From positions 248,001 to 312,000 of the forward strand of contig JAIXMQ010000034.1 of the NCBI GenBank assembly GCA_025716855.1: a DNA stretch of 64,000 bases. The letters run 5' to 3'. The stretch is from Pilaira anomala (Eukaryota; Mucoromycota; Mucoromycetes; Mucorales; Mucoraceae). Shown piece after piece: positions 22,920 to 34,201 of this stretch. Position 1 is the first letter of the stretch. Every line of letters begins with the position of its first letter. The notes under the pieces are model-generated. The model was not told the origin of the DNA. It was given only the letters and a program-made list of their open reading frames with translations, and did no database searches. The position numbers and the translations under genes are program-made.

Positions 22920-23459
22920 TCAACTAGTAAATTTATGTGTAAGATTCGCGCGTACCATTTTTTTTACTGGATACACCACTCCGGGCACCATTTTTGTAAA
23001 ATTAAAACAAAGTTTTTTCAAACGGGGCAGACTTTCTATTATCTTATCAAAATCATTCAGTTGGTTGTTGGATTGATAACTGAGGGTGAGATCTTGTATA
23101 TTTTTAAATTCCCTTATTTGAATTTGAATTTTTTTATATGCCGTTAAATCCTTCAAATCAACCCCAAACGAATTGTCTTCATCCTGTATATAGATTTCAG
23201 TTAAAGAATTCTTTAAAAGTAATACAGTAAGTATATATGGTTCCAAACAACTATTATTAGGGTGAGGTATGGACTGTAATTGACCTTTAGTTGCTGCGTT
23301 TGATATTTGGCTCCAAAATGATGTTTCAATATCATAGGATTCTATTTTCAACCAATTTGGGTATTGCCGAGCGATTACGTTCAAGAAGTTTCGTTCATTC
23401 CATAACCATAGTTTGTCTTCAGTTTCATAGAAGACATAAGCTATAAACGGTGATTTTCG
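22920..23459 (-). pseudogene. F-box/LRR-type protein fragment
   Basis: The minus strand is open from about 23459 to a stop at 22920. It reads FYETEDKLWLWNERNFLNVI, then ARQYPNWLKIESYDIETSFW, then leucine-rich blocks such as LEPYILTVLLLKNSLTEIYI, FKNIQDLTLSYQSNN and IESLPRLKKLCFNF. This layout (post-F-box linker, then LRR-like repeats) is common in large Mucorales F-box families. No ATG plus F-box is found upstream; a stop precedes the open stretch at 23460-23462 and the downstream LRRs are missing, so I treat it as truncated. An internal exon of a longer gene is less likely, because unrelated sequence follows on both sides. Confidence 0.5.
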
Positions 23460-25551
23460 TTACATATTTTCCTAGGCGTGGTGAGGTCGTCGCTAGGGTA
23501 CGGACAAGTGATAACTTATCATCAATATATACCTTGAAATAAGGGATTCATTATTGTAGATGTCCTTGTACTCTCCTTCAAGAAGGGGGGGGGAGATACG
23601 AACACCATATTTGTGCACTTTTTTTTTTTTTTTTTTTTTTTTTTTGCTATGTAATCTGAAGGCCACCTCACCACTAACGAATTTGAAAGGATCACGCTTT
23701 TTATCTAATACATGAAATCTTTAGGGAAAAAAGCATTTTATATGAATCACTTCTTCTTTGTGAAAAAGTTATTATAAGCTATAATGTATCTTACCACTGG
23801 CAACAAGTATCATGCAGGCTTTTTCAGAGTTATTACTTATTTCCTGATATAATCCCTTGTTAGAGTAATGTAAGTGAACAAGATATGTAGTAGATGCAAG
23901 AAAGTTCCGTGTTGAAATATACAAAAAAAAATCCCTGCTTGTATTATGACAGCGTGTGAAAAAAAATAAGATGTCAATAAATCAAGTAAGTGGTTAATGG
24001 AAATCCAGTGACAATCAACCCTTAATCAAATATTGTAGAGCATATAGAGCGGCTTGTGTAAAGGCAGCAAAATGTTAAATTTAGCCAAATATTTTTACAC
24101 TTTTTGCTTCCAGCGGTTTGTATAAATTTTAAAACATTTATGTATCTTATCTCCAAGTTTAGAGAAGGGATACACTTTTTTTTCTTGTGTATGAAATTGT
24201 TTCTTTTTTATTATTTTGACATCTTTCTTAATTTTTTTCTAAAATAAATTAATTATGACCTCTGAAAACTCTTTTTTTTTAAAAAAATATTACAAATTAC
24301 ATTAGCTTCAAACATTACATTTATATCTTAAAGAATACTTGTATTACGTGCATAAAATCTTGCATAGCCAAAACTTTTGGCATTTTTCTAAAGCCTACTC
24401 CTCACCCAAAAATTGAAAAAAACAAGATTCCAATGACCTTTTTATTAAACCTTTTTAAGTAGATCGTCTTGGCGATCTTTCGTTTTCATTTATAAAAACT
24501 TGTTTTATAACATTTTGAGAAAGGGCGGTGTTTTAATGTTTTAGCTGAGGTGTATACCTCATGGGGATGGTTAGATTTTGAAAAATCAGTAACATCAACC
24601 TTGAAGTCGCAATCTAGATTGGAGTTAAAATACCGCTTTCTTGAATGTGTTAGCCAATGATGCGCTTCAATTCGACATGATATTAGCTCAACTAAACTCA
24701 TGATATTACTGCAGCCTTTCCGTTTTCATAAAGTGTCACTGGGAGTGTAATTTGATAGAAATGTACTGGTGTTCTGATAAACGAAAGGCTAGTAGGTTGA
24801 AGTGTGATTAGATATTTAAATTTTTCGAGAACAATATAAATACGTAGTTTGATAATGCCTCAGATGTTAAGAGGATAAGAAAATTTTTTCAGCATTGTAT
24901 CAATTAACATCGATACTTATATCCAATGCAAATATGGGCGTGAAGTTGCGTTAGATATGAAAAAATTTGTGACAAAAAAGTACCTCTCACATCGAAAGAT
25001 TACTAACCATGATCATAACTATTTTTTCTTTAGCATAACTATAAAAATAGCCGCACTTTTGCTTTTAGCGGGATTTTAAATGTTTTTAAAATTGAACAGA
25101 TTCAAGATTTTGGCTGTTTAAGATTTTATGCAAACTACTTATTTTTTTGTAAAAAAAAAAAAAGATTATTGGTGTTTTCAATACCTCTGTTGTATACAGG
25201 CTCGGGTTCAGGCACTAATTTCCTCGCAATAACTATGCACAACATGCTCGGTTAAAAGTAATCACTTGGGCACTTTTTAACCGATGTCATTAGTAATAGA
25301 TTCATCATAACATAATTAACTTATCTAATTAAATATGAATAAGTAGAAGTATTGGTCGACAGAAAGGAATAGCTATAGTTTATTGGGTAACTTCAAGGAC
25401 CGATTATCTGTATATTGATAACTATTGTTCAGACACTCGGCTTATTAAGAAAACTATATGAACTCTACATTATTAACCTAATAAAAGGGATCAATCTCTT
25501 AAGATACTTTATAGTCAGCCCTAGTCTGATCACTTCTTATTGTTTTTGTTT
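23460..25551. other. Island interior: AT-rich, no recognised gene
   Basis: Contains a G9 run and a 27-nt T run near 23.6 kb, and two loosely similar blocks (CACTTTT-GCTT-(C/T)AGCGG) near 24.09 and 25.05 kb that could be remnants of a dispersed repeat. A 71-codon minus frame at 24486-24701 (starts MSLVELISCRIEAHHW) has ordinary composition but nothing recognisable. Confidence 0.4.
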
Positions 25552-25589
25552 TTATCTCTTTTTTATCTTATATATCAAGTAAACCGTAC

Positions 25590-26116
25590 CTGATATCACA
25601 ACCTCTCCCTTCAGCCGAATCAGCTTTTCTGGAATACCTATATATGTATATACATGAAAAAAGGCGAATATCCAATACCGGATGGGCCCTCCTTTCTTCA
25701 TTAGAGCCAATCTCAATCTAGTAGATATTGACTTTATGGTTATATCGATTTCTTCTTGGGGAATCTGTTTCCAGCAGTCCTTGTATTCTGCTATTAGCTG
25801 CTTTCTTGTCAAACTTTTTGTTTTGTTTTTTTTTCCACGAAATGTCTTTCATCAAATTCCAGATGTTTTCGATTGGATTCAAATCTTTTGAGCGCGAGGG
25901 CTATTCCGGGCAGTGTATCTCCCAGATCATTTTCTATGCTGCTGATCGAATACAGGTATGAATGATACAAATATCCTCCATCAATTTAAATCCTTTATTA
26001 TGTTGAAAGAATTGCTTTATTCCCTCTTTATATATATTGGGTATCATTCTCTGAGAGTTCACCTTACAAGCAGGGAAGTCAACGAGTTTGAAATTATTTA
26101 TGATGGCCCACTGCAT
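25590..26116 (-). pseudogene. Second Tc1/mariner-like transposase relic, different family
   Basis: On the minus strand, read from 26116 down, pieces appear in the correct order in shifting frames: FFQHNKGFKLMEDICIIHT (second-acid region, usually ...fmqDNAp.H), SPRAQ, then DLNPIENIWNLMKDISW spanning a frame change (third-acid motif with the Glu), and KQLIAEYKDCWKQIPQEEID, then RLRLALMKKGGPIRY. The last block is the typical Tc1 C-terminus (..iP.e.i...i.sm..Rl.avi.akGG.t.Y). It is distinct from the copies at the island edges. Frameshifts near an A-rich run and the missing N-terminal half show it is dead. Confidence 0.7.
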
Positions 26117-26432
26117 TTAATAATGTTAACATGCGATAAATAGTAACATATTGAAATCAAATCGAAAGCGTTGCTAACATTGCAACTATTGACTCGAAAA
26201 GGTACACCACGATAGTATCAATCATATGGCACTGCATAATAGCATGGTTGGAAAGATGGCTTGAGCTGACTGTTCACAATATCTGGGGAGTGCCTCCAGC
26301 CTTCTTTATAGCTGAAAGCAAACAGCACTTTGTTTTGTCTGACTTGTGTAAGTACATCCTAAATGTATACTTTCTTTATTTACTAATTATTATTCGACGT
26401 TTATTGGTGGATTTGATGAGGCATAGGTATAC

Positions 26433-27040
26433 CTAATGTTGATATTCTCTTGATGTTAACCTATCATCTCCATGACAGTAAACTGGATGTCAAAAGCGCA
26501 ACTGTGATATGGATAGACTCGGATCTTTTGTCTCTTGATAGGAGATAGCTACATCTGTGGATAATACCACAATCCATTGTCCTGATATTGTTATTAGAGA
26601 GAAGCAATGTGCCATTACACATACCTCTTTATTCGCTTGGACTCAGTCCCATCGAGGTATTGTGGGAAGTGCTGAAGGACCGAATCAGAAGAGATGAATT
26701 GACAGACGCAGAAACACTCGCCTCATCAAGAGTTGTTTTAGGGCAGCAAGGATAGATGTTCCTGTCGAACGCATACAAAATTTTATACAGCACTTGATCG
26801 ATGTATTCCCTAAATTCCTGAACAAAAAACCTTTGTAATCATTTTAATATTTGGTCAAATTATTTTCTTAAAAATGGAGCAATTTATTCTGGAAATGCTG
26901 GGCAAGTTGGTTTCAAACACCTGATCAACTTGGTCTGATTTTTTTTTGGGTAATTTAACCCTCACACAAGTGTCCAAAATTATTCAAAAAAGTGGGTGGT
27001 ATTTTCAAACATTTGGTAAATTGAGAGTGGAAGCACAGTA
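26433..27040 (+). pseudogene. Tc1/mariner-like transposase 3' fragment (right copy)
   Basis: Reverse-complement partner of the fragment at 14921-15484. It keeps PLYSLGLSPIEVLWEVLKDR in frame, so it is slightly less eroded in that motif than the left copy, and it has about 36 extra bp near 26910-26945 that the left copy lacks. It ends in the terminal repeat GAGAGTGGAAGCACAG-TA at 27040. The 5' transposase half is absent. Confidence 0.75.
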
Positions 27041-27301
27041 ATTAACTTATAATCTGTATCTGAACTTTGTTCTGTTTGTGACAGGGTTCACACTTTGATT
27101 AATAATTAAAGGAACAAGTATAGAGAGATATATCGTTCTAACAACTACAGTGTTCCTCTTTCCATGTTTTTTTTTCGCGACAATAGCAGACCAACACAAT
27201 AAATAAAAGATCTCTCTTTTTGGTTTTTTTTTTTTACAAAAACTTTATTCCTTTTTCGTTCATCTCTATTTGCATTAAGCCACCCCCTTTTTTTTAAATG
27301 A

Positions 27302-27353
27302 ACGCGTTTAGTAAAGAGAATGTTCCCGTTTTTTCTTTTACGATTAGCGCGTT

Positions 27354-27386
<33 letters not shown>

Positions 27387-27456
27387 CGCGTATGAGAAGG
27401 CGAAAAAAAAATATTTAAAAAAGCGAATATATAAATATTTTTTTTTTAACGCGAAA
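27302..27456 (+). promoter_or_regulatory. Cluster of MluI-box / E2F-like sites upstream of RNR1
   Basis: ACGCGT occurs at 27302-27307 and 27386-27391, TTAGCGCG at 27344-27351, and ACGCGAAA at 27449-27456, all within 200 bp of the RNR large-subunit start. In yeasts MBF/DSC1 binds ACGCGT to drive G1/S transcription of RNR genes, and CGCGAAA is the related SBF/E2F-type core. The region between the island edge (27040) and the gene is otherwise homopolymer-rich. Confidence 0.6.
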
Positions 27457-27497
27457 AAAAGCTCTCTCTCTTTCTTTTTTCTTTAAAAAAAAAACTA

Positions 27498-30059
27498 ATG
27501 GTCATGTACGTTATAAAGAGAGGTAAGCACGTATATTTATAAACTTGTCTTCTTTTTATATTCTTACTTAACCTTTATCTGTAATAGACGGTCGTAAAGA
27601 AACAGTTGCTTTCGACAAGGTAAAAAATAAATAAAAAAAAACTCTTTTCTTTAACTAAAAAAAAAAAAAAATTGATACTTTAGATTACTGCAAGAATCAA
27701 TAAACTCTGTTATGGCTTAGATACAAACTATGTGGATCCAGTGACTGTAACTCAAAAAGTGATTTCAGGTGTATACCAAGGCATCACTACACAAATGTTG
27801 GATACATTAGCTGCAGAGACAGCTGCCTATATGACGATTGCACACCCTGATTACGCCATTTTGGCTGCTCGTATTGCTGTCTCCAACTTACACAAGGAAA
27901 CCCATAAAGCCTTTTCAGATGTAGTCAAGGACCTTTATACGTACGTGAACCCTAAGAACAATACACACTCTCCCATGATTTCCGATAGTGTATACAAGGT
28001 GGTTCAAGATAACGCCGACCGATTAAATTCAGCTATTATTTATGACCGTGATTTCAATTTCAATTTCTTTGGTTTCAAGACATTAGAAAGATCTTATTTA
28101 TTACGTATCAATGGTAAAGTAGCAGAACGTCCTCAACATTTGATTATGCGTGTCTCGATCGGTATTCATCCTGATGATATTGATGCTGCTATTGAGACTT
28201 ATCATTTGATGTCACAAAAGTATTTCTTGCATGCTAGTCCTACCTTGTTTAATGCAGGTACGCCTCGTCCTCAACTTTCTTCTTGCTTTTTATTGACGCC
28301 CAAGTCGGATTCGGTTGAAGGTATCTTTGAGACTCTCAAGTTATGTTCCAAGATCTCCAAGAGTGCAGGTGGTATTGGTTTGAACGTGCATGATATTCGT
28401 GCCACTGATTCTTATATTGCTGGTTCAGGTGGTGAATCGCATGGTTTATTACCCATGTTGAAAGTATTCAATAGTACAGCACGTTATGTAGATCAAGGAG
28501 GTAATAAACGTCCCGGTGCTTTTGCTATTTACTTGGAGCCTTGGCATGCAGATGTATTCATGTTTCTTGATCTTCGTAAGAACGTAGGTCGTGATGAGAT
28601 TCGTGCTAGAGATATGTTTTATGCTCTTTGGATTCCTGATCTCTTTATGCAACGTGTAGAAGAGAACGGTACTTGGTCTTTGTTCTGTCCTAATGAAGCT
28701 CCTGGATTATCCGATGTCTGGGGAGATGAATTTGTTGCTTTATACAACAAGTATGAATCTCAAGGTCTTGCTCGTGAAACCATGCCTGCTCAAAAGCTTT
28801 GGTATGCGATCATGGAAGCTCAAACGGAAACTGGTAACCCTTATTTACTTTACAAGGATGCATGTAACCGTAAGAGTAATCAACAAAATTTGGGTACTAT
28901 CAAGTGTAGTAACTTGTGTACTGAAATCGTTGAATACTCTAGTCCTGATGAAGTTGCGGTTTGTAACTTGGGTTCTCTTGCTTTAGCCTCTTATATCAAG
29001 AATGGTGTCTATGATTTTGAAAAGTTACATGAGGTCGCCAAAGTATTAACAAAGAATTTAAATAAGGTGATTGATTTAAATTATTATCCTGTTGAAGAAG
29101 CTCGTAATTCAAATATGCGTCATCGTCCTATTGGCTTAGGTGTTCAAGGATTAGCTGATGCTTTTATCTTGATGCGTTATCCTTTTGAATCAAAGGAAGC
29201 CAAGAAATTAAACTTAGAAATCTTTGAAACCATTTATCATGCTGCTTTAGAGGCATCTTGTGAATTAGCAGAGAAATTTGGACCTTATCAAACCTATGAA
29301 GGATCTCCTGTTTCTAAGGGTATCTTACAATACGATATGTGGAACGTGACTCCAACAGATAAATGGGATTGGGATACATTGAAAGCCAAGATTGCTAAGC
29401 ACGGTGTACGTAACTCACTTTTATTAGCACCTATGCCTACTGCCTCTACCTCACAAATTCTTGGATTCAATGAATGTTTTGAACCTTATACATCTAACAT
29501 CTATATGCGTCGTGTCCTTTCTGGTGAATTCCAAATTGTAAATCAATGGTTGATGCGTGACCTTGTGGAATTAGGTATCTGGAATGACAAAGTAAAGAAT
29601 AAGATTATGAACGATAATGGATCCGTTCAAGGTGTTTCTGAAATCCCTCAACATTTAAAGGATCTTTATAAGACAGTCTGGGAGATTTCTCAACGTACGA
29701 TTATTGATTTAGCTGCAGATCGTGGTGCATTTATTGATCAAAGTCAATCGATGAATTTGTTTATTGGAAATCCTAATTTGGGTCGTTTGACCTCTATGCA
29801 TTTCTATGCTTGGAAGAAGGGTTTGAAGACTGGTCAATATTATCTTCGTATTCGTCCTGCTGTCGATGCTATTAAGTTTACTGTCGATCAAAGTGCAATT
29901 GATAGTTATAATGCTGAGAATGAAGTAAAGAAGGTAGAGGTTGAAAAGAAGACAATCGTTCAAAAGACTGTTGTTCAGAACATTACCGTCGATGAACCCA
30001 AGAAAACTAAAATGACTGTGGTTTGTGATGAAGAAGTTTGTGTTAGCTGTAGCGGTTAG
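27498..30059 (+). CDS. RNR1: Ribonucleoside-diphosphate reductase large (R1) subunit
   Basis: Class Ia R1 subunit that reduces ribonucleotides to deoxyribonucleotides with an R2 partner in the cytosol. Exons 27498-27522, 27598-27619-end small exon (27588-27619 by frame) and 27684-30059 give 810 aa; two short 5' exons supply [19 protein letters not shown], the start of the ATP-cone domain. Catalytic residues are in place: C220 (LSSCFLL), N429, C431 and E433 (SNLCTEI) and C446 (AVCNLGS), each within three residues of the yeast numbering. The C-terminal redox pair is CVSCSG at the very end. Other signatures are [26 protein letters not shown], and [20 protein letters not shown]. The gene is shorter than yeast RNR1 only in the C-terminal linker. 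It converges with the next gene (stops about 120 bp apart). The small exon boundaries to use are 27588-27619. Confidence 0.96.
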
Positions 30060-30179
30060 CTTTTTCTCTTTTTTTTTTGTTCATTTCTCTCTTTCTTTTC
30101 TTTCTTTCTTTCCTTCCTCCCCTCTCCTCCCCTCTTGTATTATAGCATAGTTAAATAAAAATTTAAATTAAATCTCTTT

Positions 30180-31365
30180 TTATTTTATCTTTTTGTATAA
30201 AACAAATGACACGAGAAAAGAAAACACCAAGACCATACCAGCCATGGCTACATAACACACACACACACAAAGTTAAAAAATATGTATGAAAATATCTCTT
30301 TAGAAACTTACAGGTATAAAACCATGGATACCAAGCATGATTTTTAACTCGATTTCGTATCTTTTCAAACTTTTGTCTAGTATCTATTAAAAAAACCTGA
30401 TGTAGCGAAACACGTTCATGTAACTGATCAATACGTTCTCGATAGGAATCTAAAGTAATAAATGATTCCACTAACTGAAAATTCACTTCTTCCAATACTG
30501 GTTCAAATCCATCCAATTGGACTTGAGTATTCTCTTCTAGAACCTCTAACGATTTATCCAATAATGCCAGTTGTTGAGTGTACCTTGATATAGTTTCTTT
30601 TGCTATTTCTACTTTTGAACTAAGGACTTGCATACGTTCAATATCGTACCTTGTTCTTTTTAAAAGACGATCTAGAATGACATGATGTGACATTTCTTCT
30701 TCTTCTTCTTCTTCCTCCTCATCTTCTTCTGATTCTGATTCTGATTCTGATTCTTCTTCATCATTGATGGAATTCGAGTCATTAGGTAGTGGTGGTACTT
30801 TTTGTTTTAATTTCACAAGGTTCATAAAGGCCATTTTATCTGAATAGCAGCGAGCCGTCAATCTAATTGAAGTATGAGTCGTGCTTAAGATGATATGATT
30901 ATCATATAAATTCAAATCATCATTGACAGTACAAGGTGCATGAAGCCAACCTGTCAAACGCGGTTCATACGCAACCACGTCTCCCAAAGAGACATGAATA
31001 TTAGATTTAGGTGTAGGAGGAGGTTCTCGAAGGTGGACATGTTGTTGTTGTTGTTCATCTACTAAAGCTAAAGTATGTTTCCAATTCTTGAACATTTCAT
31101 GAAGTCGTTTTGAGGATGGGGCAACAGGTAATAGAGCTTTTCGAAGTTCTTTGGGTGAGGGTTGTGAAGATGATAAAGGTGTACCGTGGAAGTAAAGAAA
31201 GGCAAGGCGAGATTGGATTGGTAAGATGGCGATCGTGGATTCTAGGACACGAACCAAGACATAGGAGTCCATGTCTGGCCAGTGAAAACAAAATGTATCG
31301 ATTGTGTCTGCATTAAATTTCTCAATGGTTGTTGTCGTGGATGACAAGAGATCGGATAGGTTCAT
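30180..31365 (-). CDS. Unknown coiled-coil protein with a C-terminal membrane anchor
   Basis: Exons 31365-30312 and 30247-30180 give 373 aa. Residues about 1-110 are folded-looking (DSYVLVRVLESTIAILPIQS, LAFLYFHGTPL). About 125-200 could be a small beta-rich or PH-like domain (HVSLGDVVAYEPRLTGWLHA, IILSTTHTSIRLTARCYS). An acidic run of Glu/Ser/Asp follows (about 210-230), then long heptad-rich helices (SKVEIAKETISRYTQQLALL) to about 340. After the intron (GTAAGT to TGTAG) the last exon encodes MAGMVLVFSFLVSFVLYKKI, a clean single transmembrane span with a short basic tail. It would therefore be a tail-anchored protein of ER, mitochondrial or peroxisomal membrane. Unspliced, the frame ends in a different hydrophobic tail. 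I do not recognise the family. Confidence 0.75.
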
Positions 31366-32380
31366 ATTTTCGTGTTACAAATAAATGTACAGATAGGAAA
31401 AAAGGTCTTTTTTATTTTTTTATTGTTATTACGGGAATGTTCAAAAAAAAAATGCCGTTCCATGAATTCAAACCAATCATTGGTTCTCTGTGTGACTCTA
31501 CAATGCTATTATAGGTATTAAAAGAGAGGTACACCGTACTGAATAAAAGTGAAGAGCTTTTCATTGTGTAAATAAATGTATATATTTATATAGATATTTA
31601 TACTTTAAATATAGATCGTTTTTTTTAGATAAAAAATATACTGTTTGTCCTATATTCGTTCCTCTTTTTCTGACAGTTAATTGTTTATCAATAAGAGTAA
31701 ATTATAAACGAGTTTTTTTTTTTTTTTTTTTTGCTCCTTTATATATTTACAGATATATATATATCATCTGTTAATTCCTCAGTGGCGATTGACACAACGA
31801 TATCAATTTTATCAGGTGTCAAAAATTTGGCTTATAAATTTAATTTCAATATACCTTATGAAAAAAAAAAACCGGCTTAGATGTACAAGATGTGTATCAT
31901 TACACACACGACGAAACTCCAGTGTATAGGTTAAACTTTCAAGCTTAGTTTTTTTTTTTTTTTTTTTTTTTACACGGAGCCCAGAGAGAGAGAGAGAGAT
32001 TTTTACTGATTATGAGCACCTATAAGAAAGTGAGTTAAAAACTTACTAAAAACGTGAGTTGGGGCGGACGAGAGAAGACGCAAAACCTTTTTAGAGTCAA
32101 TTGATAAGATTTTGTTTAGGCGAAAAAAAAAGATTTTAATTTTACTTTTAGGCAAGATGATTATCCCCCACATTTTATATCCTGTTTTTGGAAGCACCGG
32201 GTTTTCCTAAAGGTCTTTTCATGTGCAACAAAAAAAAAATTTTTTTTCCCACAAAAAAAAACCCTTTTTTTTTTGATAAGATCATATGATAAATTAAGCT
32301 TATCTTTATAATTATTTTATTTTTGGTATATAGAGAGAGACATAATAAAGAAAAGGAAAGTATGTACAAATTAAGAGAAT

Positions 32381-32411
<31 letters not shown>

Positions 32412-32455
32412 ATAAAGGGGGGAATATATATAACTATATATATATATATAAATTA
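31366..32455. other. Intergenic: promoter of the tail-anchored gene and 3' region of the CSL gene
   Basis: Contains T-rich runs (20 Ts near 31713 and 22 near 31949), short (GA) runs near 31985 and (GA)n at about 32381-32407, and an (AT)n stretch. No coding signal seen; the ORFs here are low-complexity. Confidence 0.45.
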
Positions 32456-32905
32456 TTATAAAGAAGAACAAGTAGAACTAATAGAAGAATTACTACAAGA
32501 ATCATGATTATTGTTGACAGACCATTTTCCATATTCACAATTGAGGTCGATATCATAACATAAAGTTTTGTTTGAATGGTAAACGAAACCATCTTGTTGT
32601 CTTACTAATAGTAAAGGCAATTCAAAGTATCTTGCACCATTAGGTCTTGTAATGAACAAATCATGATTTGAAACAATTAATTCTTGTGTATCAGGTAACT
32701 GAATTGAAAGTACATGATGATGATTATCTGTTGTGGTATATAAGGGACCATGATTTCCAAGCCAGAATTCTAATAATCGAGAGGATTGCATTAAATGTTG
32801 ACCGACGAGTTTTAAAGCGTGTTGTTGGCTTGCATATTCTATACTAGAAATTACAGGGAATGGCATAATTGATCGAGGTGGAGAAGGAGGAGGAGAAAGT
32901 GTAGT

Positions 32906-32946
<41 letters not shown>

Positions 32947-34201
32947 CCATGGTAATATTATTTGGTTGTATCATAGTAACAGGTTGTTGGATCATGGCTG
33001 GTTGTTCAGAATAAGTTTGCTCAAATTTAGAAATACCTACAATTGTCCAACATAAATAATCATCTACAGATTCTGATTTCAAGTCATTTAAAATAGTTGT
33101 TTTAGATTCAGAAAAATCAATCCAAGCACTTGTATTATGATTCATATTTCCTTCCATCGTGTTTGGTGATTCTTGTAAATTCATAGCAGTACCATTTGCA
33201 TTTAAATATAATGGCTTATTTGAATTGATAGTAGAAGATAATTGTAATGCGATTTTTTGCATTTGAGATAATAAACCATAAGCACCATGAACTACATGTC
33301 CTTTATCAATTTTACGTATGATTAATGGAGGAGAAGAAACACCTGTATTGACATCTTTCAAGATGATTTCAGTACCATAAGTAATGGGTACAGAGACACT
33401 ATGATTTTCAGGGTTAATAGCTTGATTTGGTTGACGAACCACGATGATTTCAAAAGGGGACCAAGAAGAATGTTTTGCACATAATTGCTTATTTTCAGAT
33501 GTCAAATATTTTGTACGTACAGTTTGTGAATTAATTCGATTAAATAAAGAGACATATGAATTTGTAAATAAACAAGTAGAAACATTTCTTGCTTTTGCTG
33601 TCTTTTTTGATGGTTTTGAAATGATGGATATTGGATTACTGAAAAAAGTTACATTGGGTTGTTGCTGTTGTTGCTGTTGTTGCTGTTGTTGTTGTTGTTG
33701 TTGTGAATGTAAATTGATACGAAGACAGAATTGTTTCGCTTTTGCTGTACCTGTCACGAATAAATATTTAAAACTACCTCTCAAGTTTTCATCAAGTAAT
33801 GTACGTTGTTCTAATTGTCTTGTTTCGTTATTAGTTTCACATACAACAGACATGGAAACAATAGGTGTTTGAGTAGTTGAACCAGACATCATGACAATAG
33901 GTGGTGGACATAAGAATCTCTTTTCTGAACCATAAGATTTTTGAGCAACTGAAGCATGATAACAAGTAAGACTACTATTGTTTTGTGAATGGTGATGATG
34001 ATAAGTAGGTGATTGTGGTGGTGGAGACATTGGTGCTGGAGCACAATAACGTTTGAATGGTCTTCTTTCTGTATCCAACATACTTTCAATCGACATTTGT
34101 GGAGGTGATGGTTGTCTTTGTCTTTTATTAGTTGGAAATGGTAAATGAATTGGTTGTGCATGATCGATTGCATTTAAAAGTGATTCCATTGGTGTCATCA
34201 T
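32456..34201 (-). CDS. CSL-family (CBF1/RBP-J/Su(H)/LAG-1) transcription factor
   Basis: A single-exon 581-aa protein. The N-terminal Rel-like DNA-binding signature HASVAQKSYGSEKRFLCPPP (residues 82-101) is the hallmark of CSL factors, which bind CGTGGGAA-type sites. Also family-typical are KQFCLRINLHS, ISKPSKKTAKA (196 onward), SLFNRINSQTVRTKYL (about 218-233) and SSWSPFEIIVVR leading into the beta-trefoil domain (TYGTEIILKDVNTGVSSPPL, IRKIDKGHV). The C-terminal part (EFWLGNHGPLYT...) corresponds to the Rel C-terminal (TIG-like) domain. Between these lie a 15-residue Gln tract (167-181) and a Thr/Ala tract (near 425), both encoded by trinucleotide repeats. The fungal relatives are Cbf11/Cbf12 of fission yeast, which affect cell cycle and lipid genes; fungi lack Notch. 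Start at 34201 is the first ATG of a long frame. Confidence 0.9.

Larger units (their letters stand above)
14921..27040. mobile_element. 12.1-kb transposon island bounded by inverted outward-facing Tc1-like ends
   Basis: The left edge starts TA-CTGTGCTTCCACTCTC at 14921 and the right edge is its reverse complement ending at 27040. About 560-610 bp at each end are copies of each other in inverted orientation, nearly identical over the outer 90 bp (one substitution and one T-run length change seen). Both copies are the 3' half of a Tc1/mariner-like element with the terminus pointing outward and TA at each boundary, so the segment has the layout of a composite or fold-back transposon. The interior holds other relics and one spliced gene. 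Two independent insertions of the same family would look similar; the matched outward termini make the composite reading attractive but unproven. Confidence 0.5.

Noticed and set aside
27598..27619. Shorter version of RNR1 exon 2 starting at 27598
   Set aside because: Counting positions again places the acceptor TAG at 27585-27587, so the exon is 27588-27619 (32 nt), which keeps frame; 27598 does not.
33655..33710. Plus-strand poly-Cys frame opposite the CSL gene
   Set aside because: It is the antisense of the Gln-encoding CAA/CAG repeat of the CSL factor.
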